Assembly: GCA_019828545.1 (NCBI GenBank)
Contig: JACVRA010000155.1
Coordinates: forward strand, 17,544 to 81,543
Source of the DNA: Paracamarosporium sp. OC-R06-R3
Lineage: Eukaryota > Ascomycota > Dothideomycetes > Pleosporales > Didymosphaeriaceae
Direction: 5' to 3'
DNA length: 64,000 nucleotides
A program made the translations under genes and the position numbers. This document shows positions 34,133 to 47,328 of this stretch, piece after piece. Under the pieces are notes generated by a model, which was not told the DNA's origin, did not search any database, and saw only the letters and a list, made by a program, of their open reading frames with translations. Positions within the stretch are counted from its first letter, which is position 1, and every line of letters begins with the position of its first letter.

Positions 34133-35284
34133 GATTGATTCGAGAACCCTGTCCAGCACTCATTATTAATAACTATGTTCCAGATGATGTGGGATTCAAG
34201 TCCTGTGATGTTTGGCTCAATATGTTTTAGGCTAGTTTAGAAAGAGTGGGTTCTCAGGTATTGGCTTGTGGGGTAGCGATGATCAGAGTGCTGATGCGTT
34301 ACCCGAGCTTCCTCGGTTGAGGGGTCAACAGTACCGGCAAGTAGCTCCTGGTTGTTACGTTAGATGGCTAGTGCTGACCACCGGGGCATTACAAAACCTC
34401 CCGGTAGTGCGTTTGAAAGATGCCAACATCCCCACGTTGATTACTTTATACGCATAACCATTATGTGTGTGAAGTAATTTGTTTTAATACCATGGAAAGA
34501 GTAAAAGAATGTATTTCACACCAAGAATTGACCAAGAAGCGAAGAGTCCATGAAGCAATACGAAATACCTAAACGGGTTAGTCAGTGCAGTTTCGTAAGA
34601 TAATTGAACGTTGCGCAACTAAAGACTACCTATAAAAGTTAGATGGAAGAAGAGAGCGAATACCGACAATGTGGTTGTCACACTACGGTAATTCCCGCGA
34701 CGGCTTGTGTGCATCCCACAGATAAGCAGTCGCGGAACTGGCGGGAGTAGCTCACAATAGCCAGGGCCAAGTGAGTGGTGCGGAAGCTTGACATTCGACC
34801 TTGCACTTTGTAGGGACCCCGCGCGCTATATCAAGACTCCCAACTCGCGTAGACGCAGTCAAGAAGAGGAGGTTGAAGATGTAGCCTGAGTGCCTCTTTC
34901 AACAAGAATTTCCTGGCTCAAATGCCTAGCGTCGGGAGGATTGGAAGTGTGACTGCAATGATTTTTGTATGCTTACCAGGTGTGCCTTTGTACACCTGGT
35001 AAACCCACTGGAATCCTTGCATTTGAACAAGGGTGAGGACAGTATAGATAGCAGAACCGGGACACGTAATCTACGCAGGACTGAGACCTTCTCTCCTCCT
35101 CAATTTGGTCAACAGACAGGACCAATCATCAGTCCTTGCGCTGTAAGCTACTCCGGCTTGCATCACGCACTCCCTGGCTGCATCAATCCGAATCCGAAGT
35201 ACCTCCTACACCTGAACTCTAGATTCGCTTTGTTGCTCGTCCTCTCGAAACTTCTCAGTCTTTTCGTTTTGTCATTAAACCAAG
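34133..35284. other. Divergent intergenic region, ligase 2 / MFS
   Basis: 1.15 kb without a coding region. It contains a perfect 11-bp-arm inverted repeat at 34973-35002 and shorter inverted arms CCGCGAC/GTCGCGG at about 34693-34736. I found no exact copy of the 12-bp shared element. Confidence 0.55.
34973..35002. promoter_or_regulatory. Perfect inverted repeat upstream of the MFS gene
   Basis: TTACCAGGTGT (34973-34983) and ACACCTGGTAA (34992-35002) are exact inverse complements with an 8-bp spacer, 280-310 bp before the transporter ATG. The arrangement suits a dimeric transcription factor or a hairpin. No poly-T follows, so a terminator is unlikely. Confidence 0.6.
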
Positions 35285-37385
35285 ATGGACGGAATATCTC
35301 CCCAAGAAAAGCGAGACGAAAAGGATGTCATCGTAGAGAAGAATGACGCATCTCCAGACGCAGATGCACTCTCGATTAAAGATGCGGCACGAGGCGACAA
35401 CCTACCAGAGAATTATTTCCTGAGCATAGCATTCATCGGAACTTTCTTGGCTCTGTGCCTCGGGCAGATATCAGCAGCCATATTTTTGCTACTGCCGACG
35501 AACGTACTCAGCTTCATCAACGAGGTATGTTTCGAATCTCCGGGAGATAATCTTGGTGCTGATTGTCCATTAGGATATCGGGCCAAGCAAGAATATAGCA
35601 TGGGTAAATATTGCTAGAACGTTGGCTGAGAGCACAATGTTCTTGATTATGGGCCGCTTGAGCGATCTGTTTGGTCGTCGTTGGTTCTTCATTGGCGGCA
35701 ATGCCTTGTGTCTGATCGGAGTTATCATCGGCGCATGTGCACAGAATATAAACACCCTAATCGTCGCCTCAGCTGTTTATGGATTGGGAGAATGCGTACA
35801 GCTGAGCTTTGGCGTGGCTATTGGAGAATTGGTAAAGAACAAACACAGACCTATAGTCGTAAGTAAACTTTCATTGCCAGAGTTGCTTCAAGCTAACCAT
35901 GCAAGATGTCGTTTATCTTCGCGGCGTCAGCTCCGATTTCTACGTTCGGTCCGAAGATTGCAAGGGCGTTCGTCCAGGATCCATCCTTAGGTTGGCGTTG
36001 GACGTACTACTTGAGTAAGCCATCATCTACTAAGGGTCGAAAGCGCCTTCAAAGCTGACAACCACAGATATTATCGTTATCGGTGTTTCAGTCGTGCTCC
36101 TCTTCTTCTGCTACCATCCACCAAACTTTGAGCTGCTGCATGAACACAAATCGAAGAAGCAGCAAATGAGGGAGCTTGATTATCCAGGCATGCTTTTGTG
36201 GACCGCGGGACTTGTTGTTTTCCTTATGGGGATTTCTTGGGTAGGCCCTCCGCGCCATATTGGAGAAGATTACGAGCTGATCAAAAACAGGGAGGGGTTA
36301 TCTATCCCTGGAAATCGGCAGCAGTCGTTTGCGCAATCGTCCTCGGCGGTGCTTCCCTCATAGCTTTCGGCTTCTGGGAAGCTTACGGTCATGTCAAGTA
36401 CCCCTTGATGCCTATGAAGCTCTTCAAAAACAGAGGTTTCATGGCGCTTGTGGCGCAAGCTACAAGTAAGTGAAGTCACTTATGTTTCAGTCATCGTCTG
36501 ACAAATTCCAGTCGCGACCATGTTCTTCTATTCTGCGGTCTTGCTTTGGCCAGAGCAAGTCTCGGTTATGTATACTAGTGATATTGATTACGCTGGCTGG
36601 CTGTCTGTAAGTAGACGAGTATTCCTCCTATGAATCATTCTAATTAATATCCAGTGCACCGTATCCTCAGCAACTGCGCTTGGACAAATTTGCGCTGGCG
36701 GAATGATCAAGTTCTTTGGGAACACGAGATACTGGCTTGTACTATCTGCCTTCGGCATGGTAGCGTTTGTCTCCTCGTGCGCTTCATTAACTCCGAGCAC
36801 ACTAGGCCGAGGCATTGCGTTTACCATCATTGGTCCCTTCTTCGGCGGCTTCATTGAGTTGGCTGCTTTATCTCTTGCTCCTCTTTTCTGCAAGGCCGAA
36901 GAACTGGGTGTGTCTTCAGGCATGCTTGCATCCATTCGTTCAGCTGGTTAGTCTATATTCCCAATTCATAACATATCTCTGACGATCTAGGTGGCTCAAT
37001 TGCGGTCGCTGTATACACCACGATCTTGACCAATAGGCTGGCGACCACAATCCCAAGCGTCGTAGGCAGCGCCGCAACAGCTGCAGGTCTGCCTGCCTCT
37101 GACATTCCAGAAGTTTTGGCAGCTGTATCGGCAGGTACTGTTGCAGAGGCCCCCGGGGTGACTCCTTCGATACTGTCTGCCATCACCGGGGCCGTACCAA
37201 TCGCATACAGCCAGGCCTTCAAGACCGTCTACCTTGCTTCACTTGGCTTTGGAGGTATTGCTATTATTGGTAGCCTGTTGACCGTAGCCCCTGAAAAGCA
37301 TTTGACGGATAAAATTGAAAGGCGACTTCACGGCAAGGGAGCTGCAAGGGTTGTAGAAAACCAAGAGAAGGGGACTGACGTTTAG
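35285..37385 (+). CDS. MFS transporter, TRI12/siderophore-efflux type
   Basis: Eight exons: 35285-35524, 35574-35858, 35906-36014, 36068-36240, 36291-36465, 36512-36606, 36655-36946 and 36991-37385; phases close to 587 residues. The join MGISW|GGVIYPWKSA is typical of the TRI12 family. After a charged cytosolic N-terminus of about 45 residues come many hydrophobic spans, with GRLSDLFGRRWFFIGGN (the MFS loop 2-3 motif), VYGLGECVQLSFGVAIGEL and WRWTYYLN. The family exports or imports small organics such as trichothecenes and siderophores. Here it is the only transporter beside the CoA-pathway genes, so uptake of the substrate acid or export of an intermediate is inferred. Confidence 0.9.
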
Positions 37386-38250
37386 GGCTATCATGAATTA
37401 CAACATATATGGTATGCGAGTCGGGCATCCCTCAGTAAGCAACTACCCTAGAATATTCTAGCTTATAACTGTACTGTGTCTCATCTGTTTTGAACAATTT
37501 ATATCCCTGATATATGTCTAAATAGCATTGAGAACTCCACGAAAACCGATTGTGGACTGCCTGATACATAAGGAAGCAAAAAGGTTGGCTCGCTAAAGAC
37601 ACCATGGAGACATGAGAATCGACTTTAGTCAACTTAAGAATTATTACGTTGAGGCAATGCCTTTATACATTGCCTAAGCTATGGCAGACTATTTCAAAGA
37701 CATTATCGATATAAAAATCCTCTTGAAGAACCGAGTAAGGCTGCTTCACCAACAGGAGCTATGGGTCTATCTCGTAGACAGCTTGAGGATGTTTGATTAT
37801 CCTGCAAAGACCAAAGGTGGGGCCGCTATCAAAGACGAAATCAAAAAGCATATTTACTCGATTATGCGAGGTCATGTTGCCTCTAAGCACTGGCCTAGTT
37901 ATGACTACATAGTGGAGGCGCTTCCTACACACTTTGAGCTCTGAAGTAATCAGAGGAGTATATGGCGACTCGATGTGAATTTTCTAGTACAGAATCTATG
38001 TAAACTCATTAGATCTCGACTTATATCACTCAGAAATATTCCTCTCACACAGCTTTAAGTGGATAAACTAAGTCACCTCAACACACTTACAGGCACTACT
38101 ACTTAAAGGAAGAGGATGTGATTCAAGAGGGCGGTTTATAAAGAAATCAATAATGATCAAGTGACTCTATTAAAGCGGGTGAAGGTCTTTGTATAGTATG
38201 CCCTGACGACACACTAGTGTTCATCCACGTGACCTCATAAACCGGCTAGA
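37386..38250. other. AT-rich spacer after the cluster
   Basis: Left edge of a gene-poor region. Apart from one short open frame (37681-37944) nothing is recognisable. Confidence 0.5.
37681..37944 (+). CDS. Small orphan open frame, 87 residues
   Basis: ATG-started frame with a composition like a folded, Lys-rich protein (MADYFKDIIDIKILLKN..KHIYSIMRG..YIVEALPTHFEL). I do not recognise it. There are no introns or domain. It could be a fragment of a degraded gene like its right neighbour. Confidence 0.25.
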   Translation: MADYFKDIIDIKILLKNRVRLLHQQELWVYLVDSLRMFDYPAKTKGGAAIKDEIKKHIYSIMRGHVASKHWPSYDYIVEALPTHFEL

Positions 38251-38262
38251 TCCTCCGTACGG

Positions 38263-38484
38263 GGATTTCCATCCAAGAAGCCTCTCACTGTGACATATGC
38301 TGCGGCGAACCGAGATCCAAATGTATTTCCAGGCCCTCACAGGTTTGTTCTTAGAAGAGAGAATGTGCGTAAGCATCTAGGTTTCGGCCGTGCTCGGCAC
38401 AGGTGTGCTGGAATGCTGCTGGCAAGGATGACTTTGCAGGCCGGACCAAAGGTACTGCTAAAAGATCTCCAGAACTGGACATAA
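38263..38484 (+). pseudogene. Cytochrome P450 relic (heme-binding C-terminal part)
   Basis: The frame encodes VTYAAANRDPNVFPGPHRFVL, then NVRKHLGFGRARHRCAGMLLARM, the P450 meander and heme loop with the cysteine ligand. The family pattern FGxGxHxCxG is FGRARHRCAG here, so the second glycine is lost to Ala. No I-helix or ExxR region is found upstream, and no ATG or exon series leads in. The style (short loop, RHRCAG) is closest to soluble bacterial-type/CYP55-like P450s. It is read as a truncated, inactive copy. Confidence 0.75.
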
Positions 38485-41400
38485 CAAAACATTATGAACA
38501 AGTTTGCCCTGATGATTAGTATTGTTGTTCATGATCTCCCCGTTCGATAGGTATAAAGCAAGGATACAAATGCTGGAGCTGCTTCTCTGGCGTATGGAAA
38601 TTATTATTTTTAGTGTGCCTCATGTCATAACAGCAATTGTTGCAGCGAAACAACTACCAATATTATTCAGCTCAACAACCTGGTCTTGTGGCTTGCAACA
38701 TTCTTCTCTATGGCGCTGCCCTACAAAGGCTGCTTCTTATGCAGAATGTTTGATACCGTAATATGGACTTCTCTTGTCATCATAGTCGGTTCTTCACAAC
38801 AGGGAGATTGCTCTACCTTATCATCTTATCATGTAAACGTCTCCATACTGCTGTCGTATCCTACCTAAAAGATGAGACACTGATGCTCTCCGTTATTGTC
38901 AATCTACGCTTTGAAAAAACCACCGCAATTGAAGTCTTACACCACGTAGATCTAGATATCCATAAACTTTAAATTCATACTACCGCTAGGCCCTCTTGAA
39001 AAGCGCCACCGATCTCTAACTGATTTTTGTAGCTCGCCACTGGGTCCAGCTATTTAAGCCATGGCGCTAGCGAGTGGGATGGTTACAGAGCGGGATTTAG
39101 CAGCTACGGTACGACATGCATCCATGCGAAGGAAGCTGCCGCAGAGTCTGCTAATAGGTGTCAAGGGTAGGTCTGATACGGTGCGCAATCGAATAGCGGA
39201 GGAACTGATCCTTGGGCCCTTGGAGCACATTGACCGAATCAGTAGGCGGATGTTAGCTGACCGCCATGTAGTCCGTATGTCTGGCACTGATAATGAGCTC
39301 ATATCGTACACCCCGACCGAGCATATCTCCGCTTCCAATCCTCCCCCCGTCCTCCCGCTCCTCTGCACCCCGTTCCCTCCCCTCATCCACTAGATCAATA
39401 CCCGCAAACGAATCAATAGCATTCCCAAGCGGATCTTACAATCTCCACCTCTCGCCGTCAACCGTTAGACCCTAGTACCTTGTCACATACAGTCCGTTCT
39501 TCTTCTAGCGCTTGTACCTCAGCCGCACCTCGCCCTCTTTCTTTGTCCCCATAACTTAGAGTTATATATTGGTGCGCTCGTGCACAGAGGGGTGGATAAG
39601 AGCGGCGGCGCTATGTAGGGCTACCATCGGTCTGCCTGTTGTCGAGAATAAATGGATCAGAATAGGAGTGATGTCTAGAGGGAGTGCGCAGATAGGCTTC
39701 TGCTTGAGCAATATCTCGCCTACTTTTAGTGGTGGGATCAAGCGCTCTAGAAGTTATGAAGTTATACTATGCAGTGTCTTCTAAGGGTAGGGCGATAGGT
39801 AGGAACGTGTGCGCGGTAGTGCATACGTAGCGCGCGGCGGAGATCCCATAGAGATATTAGTGTAGAGGATGTGGGCAGGATCGTGATAGTGACAGAAGGA
39901 GGCTAGGAGGTGGCATCGTCGTAGACTGTAGGGGTAGAGTGCAATTGTGACAGCAAGTTGCGGCCAAAGATCGATAAGCTGATGCTTGGCGCGAAGCATT
40001 TCACGCCCAGTATCACGTGACGTCACAGCAGATCATTTCATACATATCTGGCAGCTTTGCAAACCTTTGAGAACGCACAGTTGCAAAGGCGCTGCTCTTT
40101 GTTATTATTTGTGTTTCTCTTGTGGTGCTAGAAACTTATCTCAACAGAATGCGGCGTTGTCACATATTAGAGGCTAAAAAACACCTTTCAATAGTCCCTC
40201 AACCTGCCTCGAAGCCTGCATATGGAAGTACGAGTCTATTGAGACCTCGAAGCTTAGACTCTGGGAGTGTAATCGTTTCCTGAAGCGCCTCTAACAAACC
40301 CAGAATCTCGTACGACACCATCCGGTGCTACAGGGACACTACCTAGGCACGGTTATAGCATACCGAAGCCTCCGCTCACACACAGCACCACCGTCGGTGG
40401 TGTAGGATCCTTTGAAAACCAGGTATATGCCTGCCTGACTCGGTCTGGCAGCGCGAGCTCGAGAACGGCCGGTTGAGACACCGAAGACCGATGCAGTTAG
40501 ACAAGGAGACCAGCCAAACGACTACTCGACGTGCCAGACTGTCCGCTCTACTCTCTACACCCTATTGCCCATCTTTATGTCGAACTGAAGTCTCCTGCAT
40601 AGCTGTCCGGATCGGGAACGCGTTGTGAGACCGGTTCGGCGTTGCGCATTTAGCGATGACAGGTCTTCGGCATGCTGTACAACATGCTTGCCAACTCTAT
40701 ACGGACATGCCTCTACCTCAATTTTCGTTATAGTTATCCAAGTATATCCTTATTGTCTTCTACATAATCTTTATTGTTCTCAGAGGCATCTGGTCTCGTT
40801 CGCGCGGGGTTCGGATTTGGGAGCCATCTCCGCTTCGTTTGATGATTCGGACAAGTTGTGGATGAAGCAAATGAGATTTCCGCGCCTGTACGGTCAGACT
40901 CCGCGAGGACTATGAGATTCGATCTACTGCTAGAATCAACAACAAATCTGATCAACCGATCTCAAGGTTCGCTCCGTACTTGAGCGATTTTAAGGAGCAT
41001 TTGTCTTCCGTTCACCACAAAAACGCTTGCTCGTTGGTGAGATTTTCGCTCACAAAAGACAGTATCTGGGACTTAGTGAGCGAATGCGAACGGTTTCTAC
41101 AGCGCGTGGTGCTTCGTGTTGGATAGTTAAGGGTAGCCTCAGAAGTCGTGCATAGGGTGGGTCTTTCACCATTTGGTTATCGCATTGAGATCGATGAAGG
41201 GAAGCAAGAATCGTTCGAATAGAAAAAAAGAAAGAGCTATTGAAAGGTATGAGGAAAGACATGGGAAAAGTTTTCAACAAGGCGAACATTTGGGCCGAAA
41301 GACGTTGTGCACACATGTCGCTTGCGATACGACATCGTGCATGTTTGGACCAGCCACCCTGCTTCTTGTGCCCACGAACCCACATGCGTCGGCGACCGAG

Positions 41401-42675
41401 CAGGTGGCCTGCCATGCACGCACCTCTTTTCTGTGTTACGGTACTATCGACGAACTTGATACGATTCATTCACAGAATCTGCACGGGCGACGGCGTGCTG
41501 AAGGACCGGCCTGGTTAGCATATCGCCATCCAAAACGAGGTCACAAGAGTTGTGTGCGAGTATGACCCGCCACGGCAAACCATGAGCTGCCACTGAAAAG
41601 GTACGTACCAGGGCTGTTGAGCCTCAGGCTGCGACCGATGCGCGCAATCCAACAGCATTGCGCGTATCTCGTGCCACAAGCATCCTCTTCGCCCAATCCT
41701 TTGTCAAGCGCATTGCCAGGCTTGCTTCTTGGCTGCAAACCTGGAACTCAGTGGATCAGAGCATGCATAGCTCACGGACCGCTGCCTCGAGCTCATACGC
41801 GGAAAACTGGTTAGGCCCCGTTCTCACACTGCTGTCGTGATGCCGCATGCGGCTCCCATGCCCCATGGCGAGCATTTTCCAGTCCTGATGGAGTCACTGG
41901 GTGAGCGCACCCATGCATTTCCCGGCACCTCCGGACTATAGAGGTCAGTCAGGGCAGGCTCCACTGACAACAGAGGGAGAACTGTTTCGTTTCTCTCTGC
42001 ATGGCAGGTAATGCATACATTATTGCACCCGTGGCCGTAGTTTAGCTTAGCGCATGGGCGCTCATCCTTGCTCCCTGCCTTTTATACGGTCTTACACCCC
42101 ACTCTTTTCGCCTGTGTGTGGACATCCACACACCCTCCAAACATCCGCCGTCCGCCATCCGCCCTCTGCCTGACGTACAGCCACGGCTCTCCTGGGCCTC
42201 TGCTCTGGGTCCTTGCTTTGGCATCCCCTTGGGCACCCCTCTGTTCAATCTCAGGTGCAAGGTCAGGGCCCTTTCAACCTGCTCTGCCACTCAGCGTTCC
42301 AGCGCTGCTGGCCCTCGTCTGTATCTTTACCTGATCCGGATCACGACAACGATCCTAACGCGCACTCTTTCAGCAACGCCTTCTACCGACGGAAGCTCTC
42401 AATCTCAGTCCTGCGAGCTGCTGTGAAGCCCACGTCTGCCCGACTGATCTAACTCACCACCAAAAGTAAGGTTCACGCGCGGCGCGCAGGCATGAAAGCC
42501 AACGGGTCACCGTCATCCACTCGCTGCCCTCCGCCAGGAACAACCTTCACTGCCCAGCCCGGACCAGCCATATCGCCCATTCCCCTAGGGCTGAAGGGTC
42601 AAATCCCGGCCATCTACTGAGGCGGGTACTAGCCTCGGCAAAAGCTTCCTATTAGTGTCCACCATCACAGCCATC
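38485..42675. other. 4.2 kb gene-poor block with probable relics
   Basis: Many stops in all frames and no recognisable intact domain. Scattered open frames of 60-140 codons at 39.0-39.8 and 40.6-41.8 kb have no family similarity that I can see. The segment 42.0-42.65 kb is C/T-rich and is probably promoter and leader of the following gene. Confidence 0.5.
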
Positions 42676-44066
42676 ATGGACACACCTCCAGATCAGGCGC
42701 TTCTGGCTGCTGGAGACCGCTTTCCACTCGTTCACACCATCCAGTCGCGCTGCAACATACTCCGAGACGAATCCGCGAGTCGGCTTGCATGGCGCGCCGA
42801 CGTTTCCAAATGGCTGGATAGTCTATTGCAACAGAATCAGATCACAGCATCAGCTCACGATCATCTACTAGAGGAGCTCAACAGTCTGCCACAAAACTCT
42901 CACTTCTATGATTGGGTCTGGCAAATGCACCAAGCTGGCTACATTAACGACATGACCGTTTTGAATATGCCCATCAACTTGAAAGAACTGATGGAAGTTG
43001 AGCATCCCTCCGGCCAAGTTGGTACGTCAAGTGTTACTGTTGTTCAAATCTCTCTTCACCCAACCTGAAAGACTAATTACCTTTATCAGAACCGCGATCG
43101 GAATCCATTAGCGCGGTCAATACCACACCCACTCTATCCACTTCCTCAGACGTCGAAGCCGGAGACGCCGGCGGTTTTTTCAGCAATGTCGACGTTCCAT
43201 CCACACGAGGAACAGCCGAACGAAAAGAAGAGTGGCGTTGGTACGATTGGGTTTTGCGATACGTCCCATTCCGCAATCGTGTAGGACACGTCTCTTCGAT
43301 GGCCTGCCGGGTAGGTGCTAGGGATCCATACCAGGCAGATGCCACGCTCGACGACGGCCAGGGCGGCAAACTCCTTGTCACTCTCCAACTCGACACTGCA
43401 TGCAAAGACAATATCATGAGCGCCCACACCGCCGACCGTATGCGTGAAAAACGCCTCTCGGACACTAAAGAGGCCTTTGCGATGACGATAACAGGAGAGC
43501 CTGTTCATTCGCGTGGCACAATTAGTGCTCGGTGGAGAGGCGAAGACACACGGTTCCGTACAAGATACGAAATGACCGAGTTTCGGGTCGCGGATCGTGA
43601 CCTCGAAGTCGACATAATCATTGGATACCGCGATATCATTCGGCTGGGCATAACCTTGAACCCAAGGCCTGGTTTCATCGCGACCCTCTTCATATCCAAA
43701 GCTTCTGCAGTAGATCGTACGTATACAGTGGTGACGTTGTGCCAGCAAGACTAACATGAATTAGGTCGAACCGCTGCGAGCGATGAACGAGCTGCCAACT
43801 TAGCAGGACAGGCCGAATATGCTGAGCAGAAGAAAGACAAAAAGCGCCAGGTAAACCTTCACCTCTTGACTTACGCTTCGTCGATTAACTTTGTGTAGAA
43901 GGAGCGTCATAGATATGCCTCCGCCAACGCCGACGCACTCATGCACCATTACGTGCGACAAAAAGCCATTGACAGTGTACAAGTACACCCTCAACAGCAT
44001 GAGACCAAATGGAAAGAGTACTACCAGATGTACTTTGAGCAGTTCAACAAGGATCATCCTCGCTGA
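42676..44066 (+). CDS. Protein with a degenerate retropepsin-like domain
   Basis: Exons are 42676-43021, 43090-43716, 43765-43850 and 43899-44066, all in phase; 408 residues. The middle (about 200-325) reads KLLVTLQLDTACKDNIMSAHTADRM, then FRTRYEMTEFRVADRDLEVDIIIGYRDIIRLGITLN. That is the layout of a retropepsin-like fold: an Asp-Thr strand followed by hydrophobic-hydrophobic-Gly before the second half. The catalytic DTG/DSG is DTA, so activity is doubtful. The C-terminal 80 residues are charged and helical. No reverse transcriptase or integrase is linked, so it looks domesticated rather than a live element. Confidence 0.7.
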
Positions 44067-45024
44067 CTTGTCATGTTGTTTTCCCCGTAAAATATTTACG
44101 CATTTTTGAAGACTCTGAAACGGTGCTAGATTCTGTCCTTCAAGCCCCTATCACTTCAATTATTCTCGGCTTTATAGATGCGTATGTTCGACGATTGGAA
44201 AAACTAGTTTGACATTGACATCGGAGGCGTTCAGGCCATGATGGCTCTTCGCGACAGTTGGGATAAGAGCTATCGAGGAGACGGTTATGAACAACGGCTA
44301 TGGCTGTCGATCGGCAGGGTGCGTTCGTTCGACTGACGGTAGATGAGGGTGTCATTAGGACTACCTTGTTATGAGCTCATCTCTAGACTAGTACCTCTTT
44401 TATTACCTAGCTCCCAAGTTTGGGGCGTTCTCTCTTACGTTTTCCTTCATCGTGGTCGACGACCTCAACAGATCAGCGACCGACAAGCACAAATAGCAAC
44501 CTACCGATTATTACGATATGGGCGCACTAGAAAAAAAATGAAAAAAGCCAGGAAGTTAGTAAGGGTGGCAGGGCATTTCCCTTCTTTATATGATAGCATT
44601 TCATGTAGATTAGACGGATGGCATATCCTGGTAGTGATACAGGCCGACATCACCAAATGAGAGAATGAGATCCTTGATCGATACGCAGGCTTATCAAACG
44701 AGCGAATTTTGATCCTATCCCAGGAACGGAATGTCGCAAGGATGCTGTCATCTCATTGCGCTTCTGGCGGAACCAATGCTTTCGTCAATAGAGAGCTTCT
44801 TCCGCAGCATAAAGTGTCGCTTAACAAACCGTCCACTAGAACATTATTACTGAAACGTTTCCCAGTCATAACGATTTTTTTCGGTGCTTTCCGCAATCTC
44901 GAAGCAAGGTCAAAGGAGAGGAAATTCAACAGCCGTTACAAACCCATGATTGTCATTCTTCCACGTTTCGCAGTTGACATTCTGGCTGCTTAAATTTCAG
45001 CGAAGTACGTTTCCGATTGCTGAA
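44067..45024. other. Spacer with possible coding remnants
   Basis: Frames are broken by stops. A stretch at about 44425-44470 encodes SLTFSFIVVDDLN-like residues that resemble a frame at about 48055-48105 downstream of the second retropepsin-like locus, hinting at a shared duplicated 3' flank. Confidence 0.3.
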
Positions 45025-46003
45025 TCAGGTCTTGTCTGCGCTGACGAAGACAACTTGTACAGCAGCGAATCTACATTTCTATGTGTTAGTATACATATAT
45101 ATCTATATCTAAGGCATCATGGTTCCACTTACGCGGCCGTAACTGCAAAGATCTCGGACCTTTTTGCCTTTGTTAAACCAACGAGGCAAACAGAAAGCAA
45201 CACGTTGAAACCTGCAATTATCCCCAATCGCGCCTTCATAGAATGCACGACATGCAAGACCAGAATAGATAAGATTGGAATCAACGATGCCACTATGCTT
45301 GTAATCCAGTAAGTGATCGTGAATACTGTCGTGTCCTCGTATCCAATAACGCCATAGATGGGCGATAATTTCATGAATCGATTACATCCACATTGAAAGA
45401 GATAGTGGATTGTTTTCTCAACAACAAAGTTCGAGAACGGGTCTTCTTTGGGCCTAGGACGAAGTGTGATTAGGTCGGGAATAGGGTTCTTTCTCCTTGA
45501 GAACGAACCCCATACGGTTCTATCCAGTCCACAAAGGGTATTCTTTAAGTTGACGTGGAGGAAGTTTTGTACGTGTTCGAGATCGTGCTGGCTGGGCTCA
45601 GGATAACTCAAGATGTAAGCCTGCTGGATGAGGGCTTCGTCTATCTCCGAGTGAGCGTCAACCCTTCCGGGTGGCCATGAGACGTACTATACAGCTTTAA
45701 AGTTTCTCGCAGTTTCATTACAAGATCCAGTTGTTCGGTATCGCCGTCTTCCTTTGAAGTGCTGAGCTGATACCAGTTGCGAGCATACTTTGCTTTCCGT
45801 TGGTGCTGGCTCTCACTATCTGCCTTCTGTTGTTCATGTAAAGATTCTTCAATTAGAACGAGCTCTGCTTGAAGGTAAAGCAAGTTCTCGGCATTGAGGG
45901 CCCCAAAACGTCGGAAAATGGCACACTCTGGCCGAAGTCCAATCTCTCCAGCGAGCCTTGGATAGCCATTGACTTTGTTGTCAAGAGGCGCACTGGATGC
46001 CAT
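45025..46003 (-). CDS. DUF6594 membrane protein
   Basis: Exons are 46003-45688, 45640-45133 and 45070-45025, giving 289 residues. The start motif GYPRLAGEIGLRPECAIFRRFGALNAENLLYLQAEL and the junction LKLY|NEALIQQAYIL are hallmarks of this fungus-specific family. The C-terminal third has three hydrophobic spans (TVFTITYWITSIVASLIPILSILVL, ARLGIIAGFNVLLSVCLVGL, SEIFAVTAAFAAVQVVFV), the last completed only by the 15-codon final exon. Function is unknown; family members are common in expanded sets in Pleosporales. Confidence 0.85.
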
Positions 46004-47328
46004 GGCTGTTTACAAGGCTGTAGATGGTAAAAAGTGGGCCGGGGGAAAGCATCAATGATCATGCACGTTATATCATTATGGAGGAGGCGGCAAGGGCTCG
46101 ATGCCTTCAAGCATTTTCCGGTGAGCAGATGTGCATATTGACGTGTGGTGTATGATCATTGGTAATCGAAACTTGACATTGCATGAGCCTGAGGATATTG
46201 TGCTACGATTGGACTATCAAGTTTGGAGGTGTGCGGGCGTGCATTCAGCCTTGGTCGTAGGGGCACTGTAAAAGGACAGAGGGACCTTGAGTGTAAGCTA
46301 AAAGCTGAAAGAAGGCAACAAGTCAACAAGTCAATAATGAAACGATTACGTGGCCAATATTCGAATCGACAAAGTTCAACCATAGTTTGGAGTATAAACA
46401 TACCCAGCAATTTAGCTACGTTATGAAGTTCGAATGTTCAATGTCGAGCGAAACAATACCCAATGCTAAATCGGTTTATCGATTGAAAAACTCCGATAAA
46501 ATTGAGGAGGCGCCAAAAGCAACATATCGGTTGGTGGAAGCAGGACGGCCCAATTAAACCCTTGTCTACGAATTTGATTCAAGGATCTTATTGGATGTAT
46601 ACTTCAGCAAACAAGGGGTTCGAAGTATTTGAAGGGTCTCATTGACAGTGCATTTATTATGCATCAGCCAACCTGTGGGCAGATATAGAATGTGAACATA
46701 ATACGCTGGTTTCACATTCCCCTCTCGCTACGTTACGTATGATGCATAGCCGTGGCGTTCCACTCAGCTTATTATCTCGCCCAGCCTAACAAAAAGAGGT
46801 CTGTGCTTGAGTCAATCCCGATGCGCGAACAGGGAGGGAGGTTGCGATCATTTCTGGTCATTTTTGGCAGACTTCTGGGCTTCTTTCATATTATACTATT
46901 TCGCGCCAGGATGCGGACTTTGGAAATACGGTGTAAGTCAATTCTCCAATGAGCATTAGGCCCATGCAGGACCCAAGTATCGGTGTGATCCAGCAAGGTC
47001 AGCAAAAACAAGGAAAACTCAAACACGACCTCTGCACAAGAAAGCAAATATCCAATCGCGGAATGCCCGGCTTATCGATAGGCAAAGTGGCAGGTAAATG
47101 TGTGTGCATGGGGTGGCATGTCTGTGAAGTTTGTTAGGCGGCGATCGGTGTTTATATACGAGGGCCTATGGCCAGGTTGCTCCGACCCATTCTCGCCTGC
47201 TTTCGTCTCCCCTCACTTTCTTCTGTTCAGCCTCGGGCCTGTATGCGCTCGACCACGTCAACCTTGCCTTCAACGACACAACAATGAGCGGTCTCATTTA
47301 CAGTGTCCGCGCACAATGAGGTATTGGT
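46004..47328. other. Intergenic, no intact gene
   Basis: 1.3 kb; AT-rich to the left, C/T-rich near 47.15-47.28 kb, where it resembles a promoter leader. A short ATG frame at 47284 ends at a TGA in frame with the following retropepsin-like frame. Confidence 0.45.

Noticed and set aside
36631..36640. ATGAATCATT as a sixth regulatory site
   Set aside because: It lies in an intron of the transporter and lacks the TAG end; kept only as a possible chance match.
40625..41814. Cluster of medium open frames on both strands
   Set aside because: No recognisable domain, frames contradict each other, and no spliceable series was found; left as unassigned sequence.
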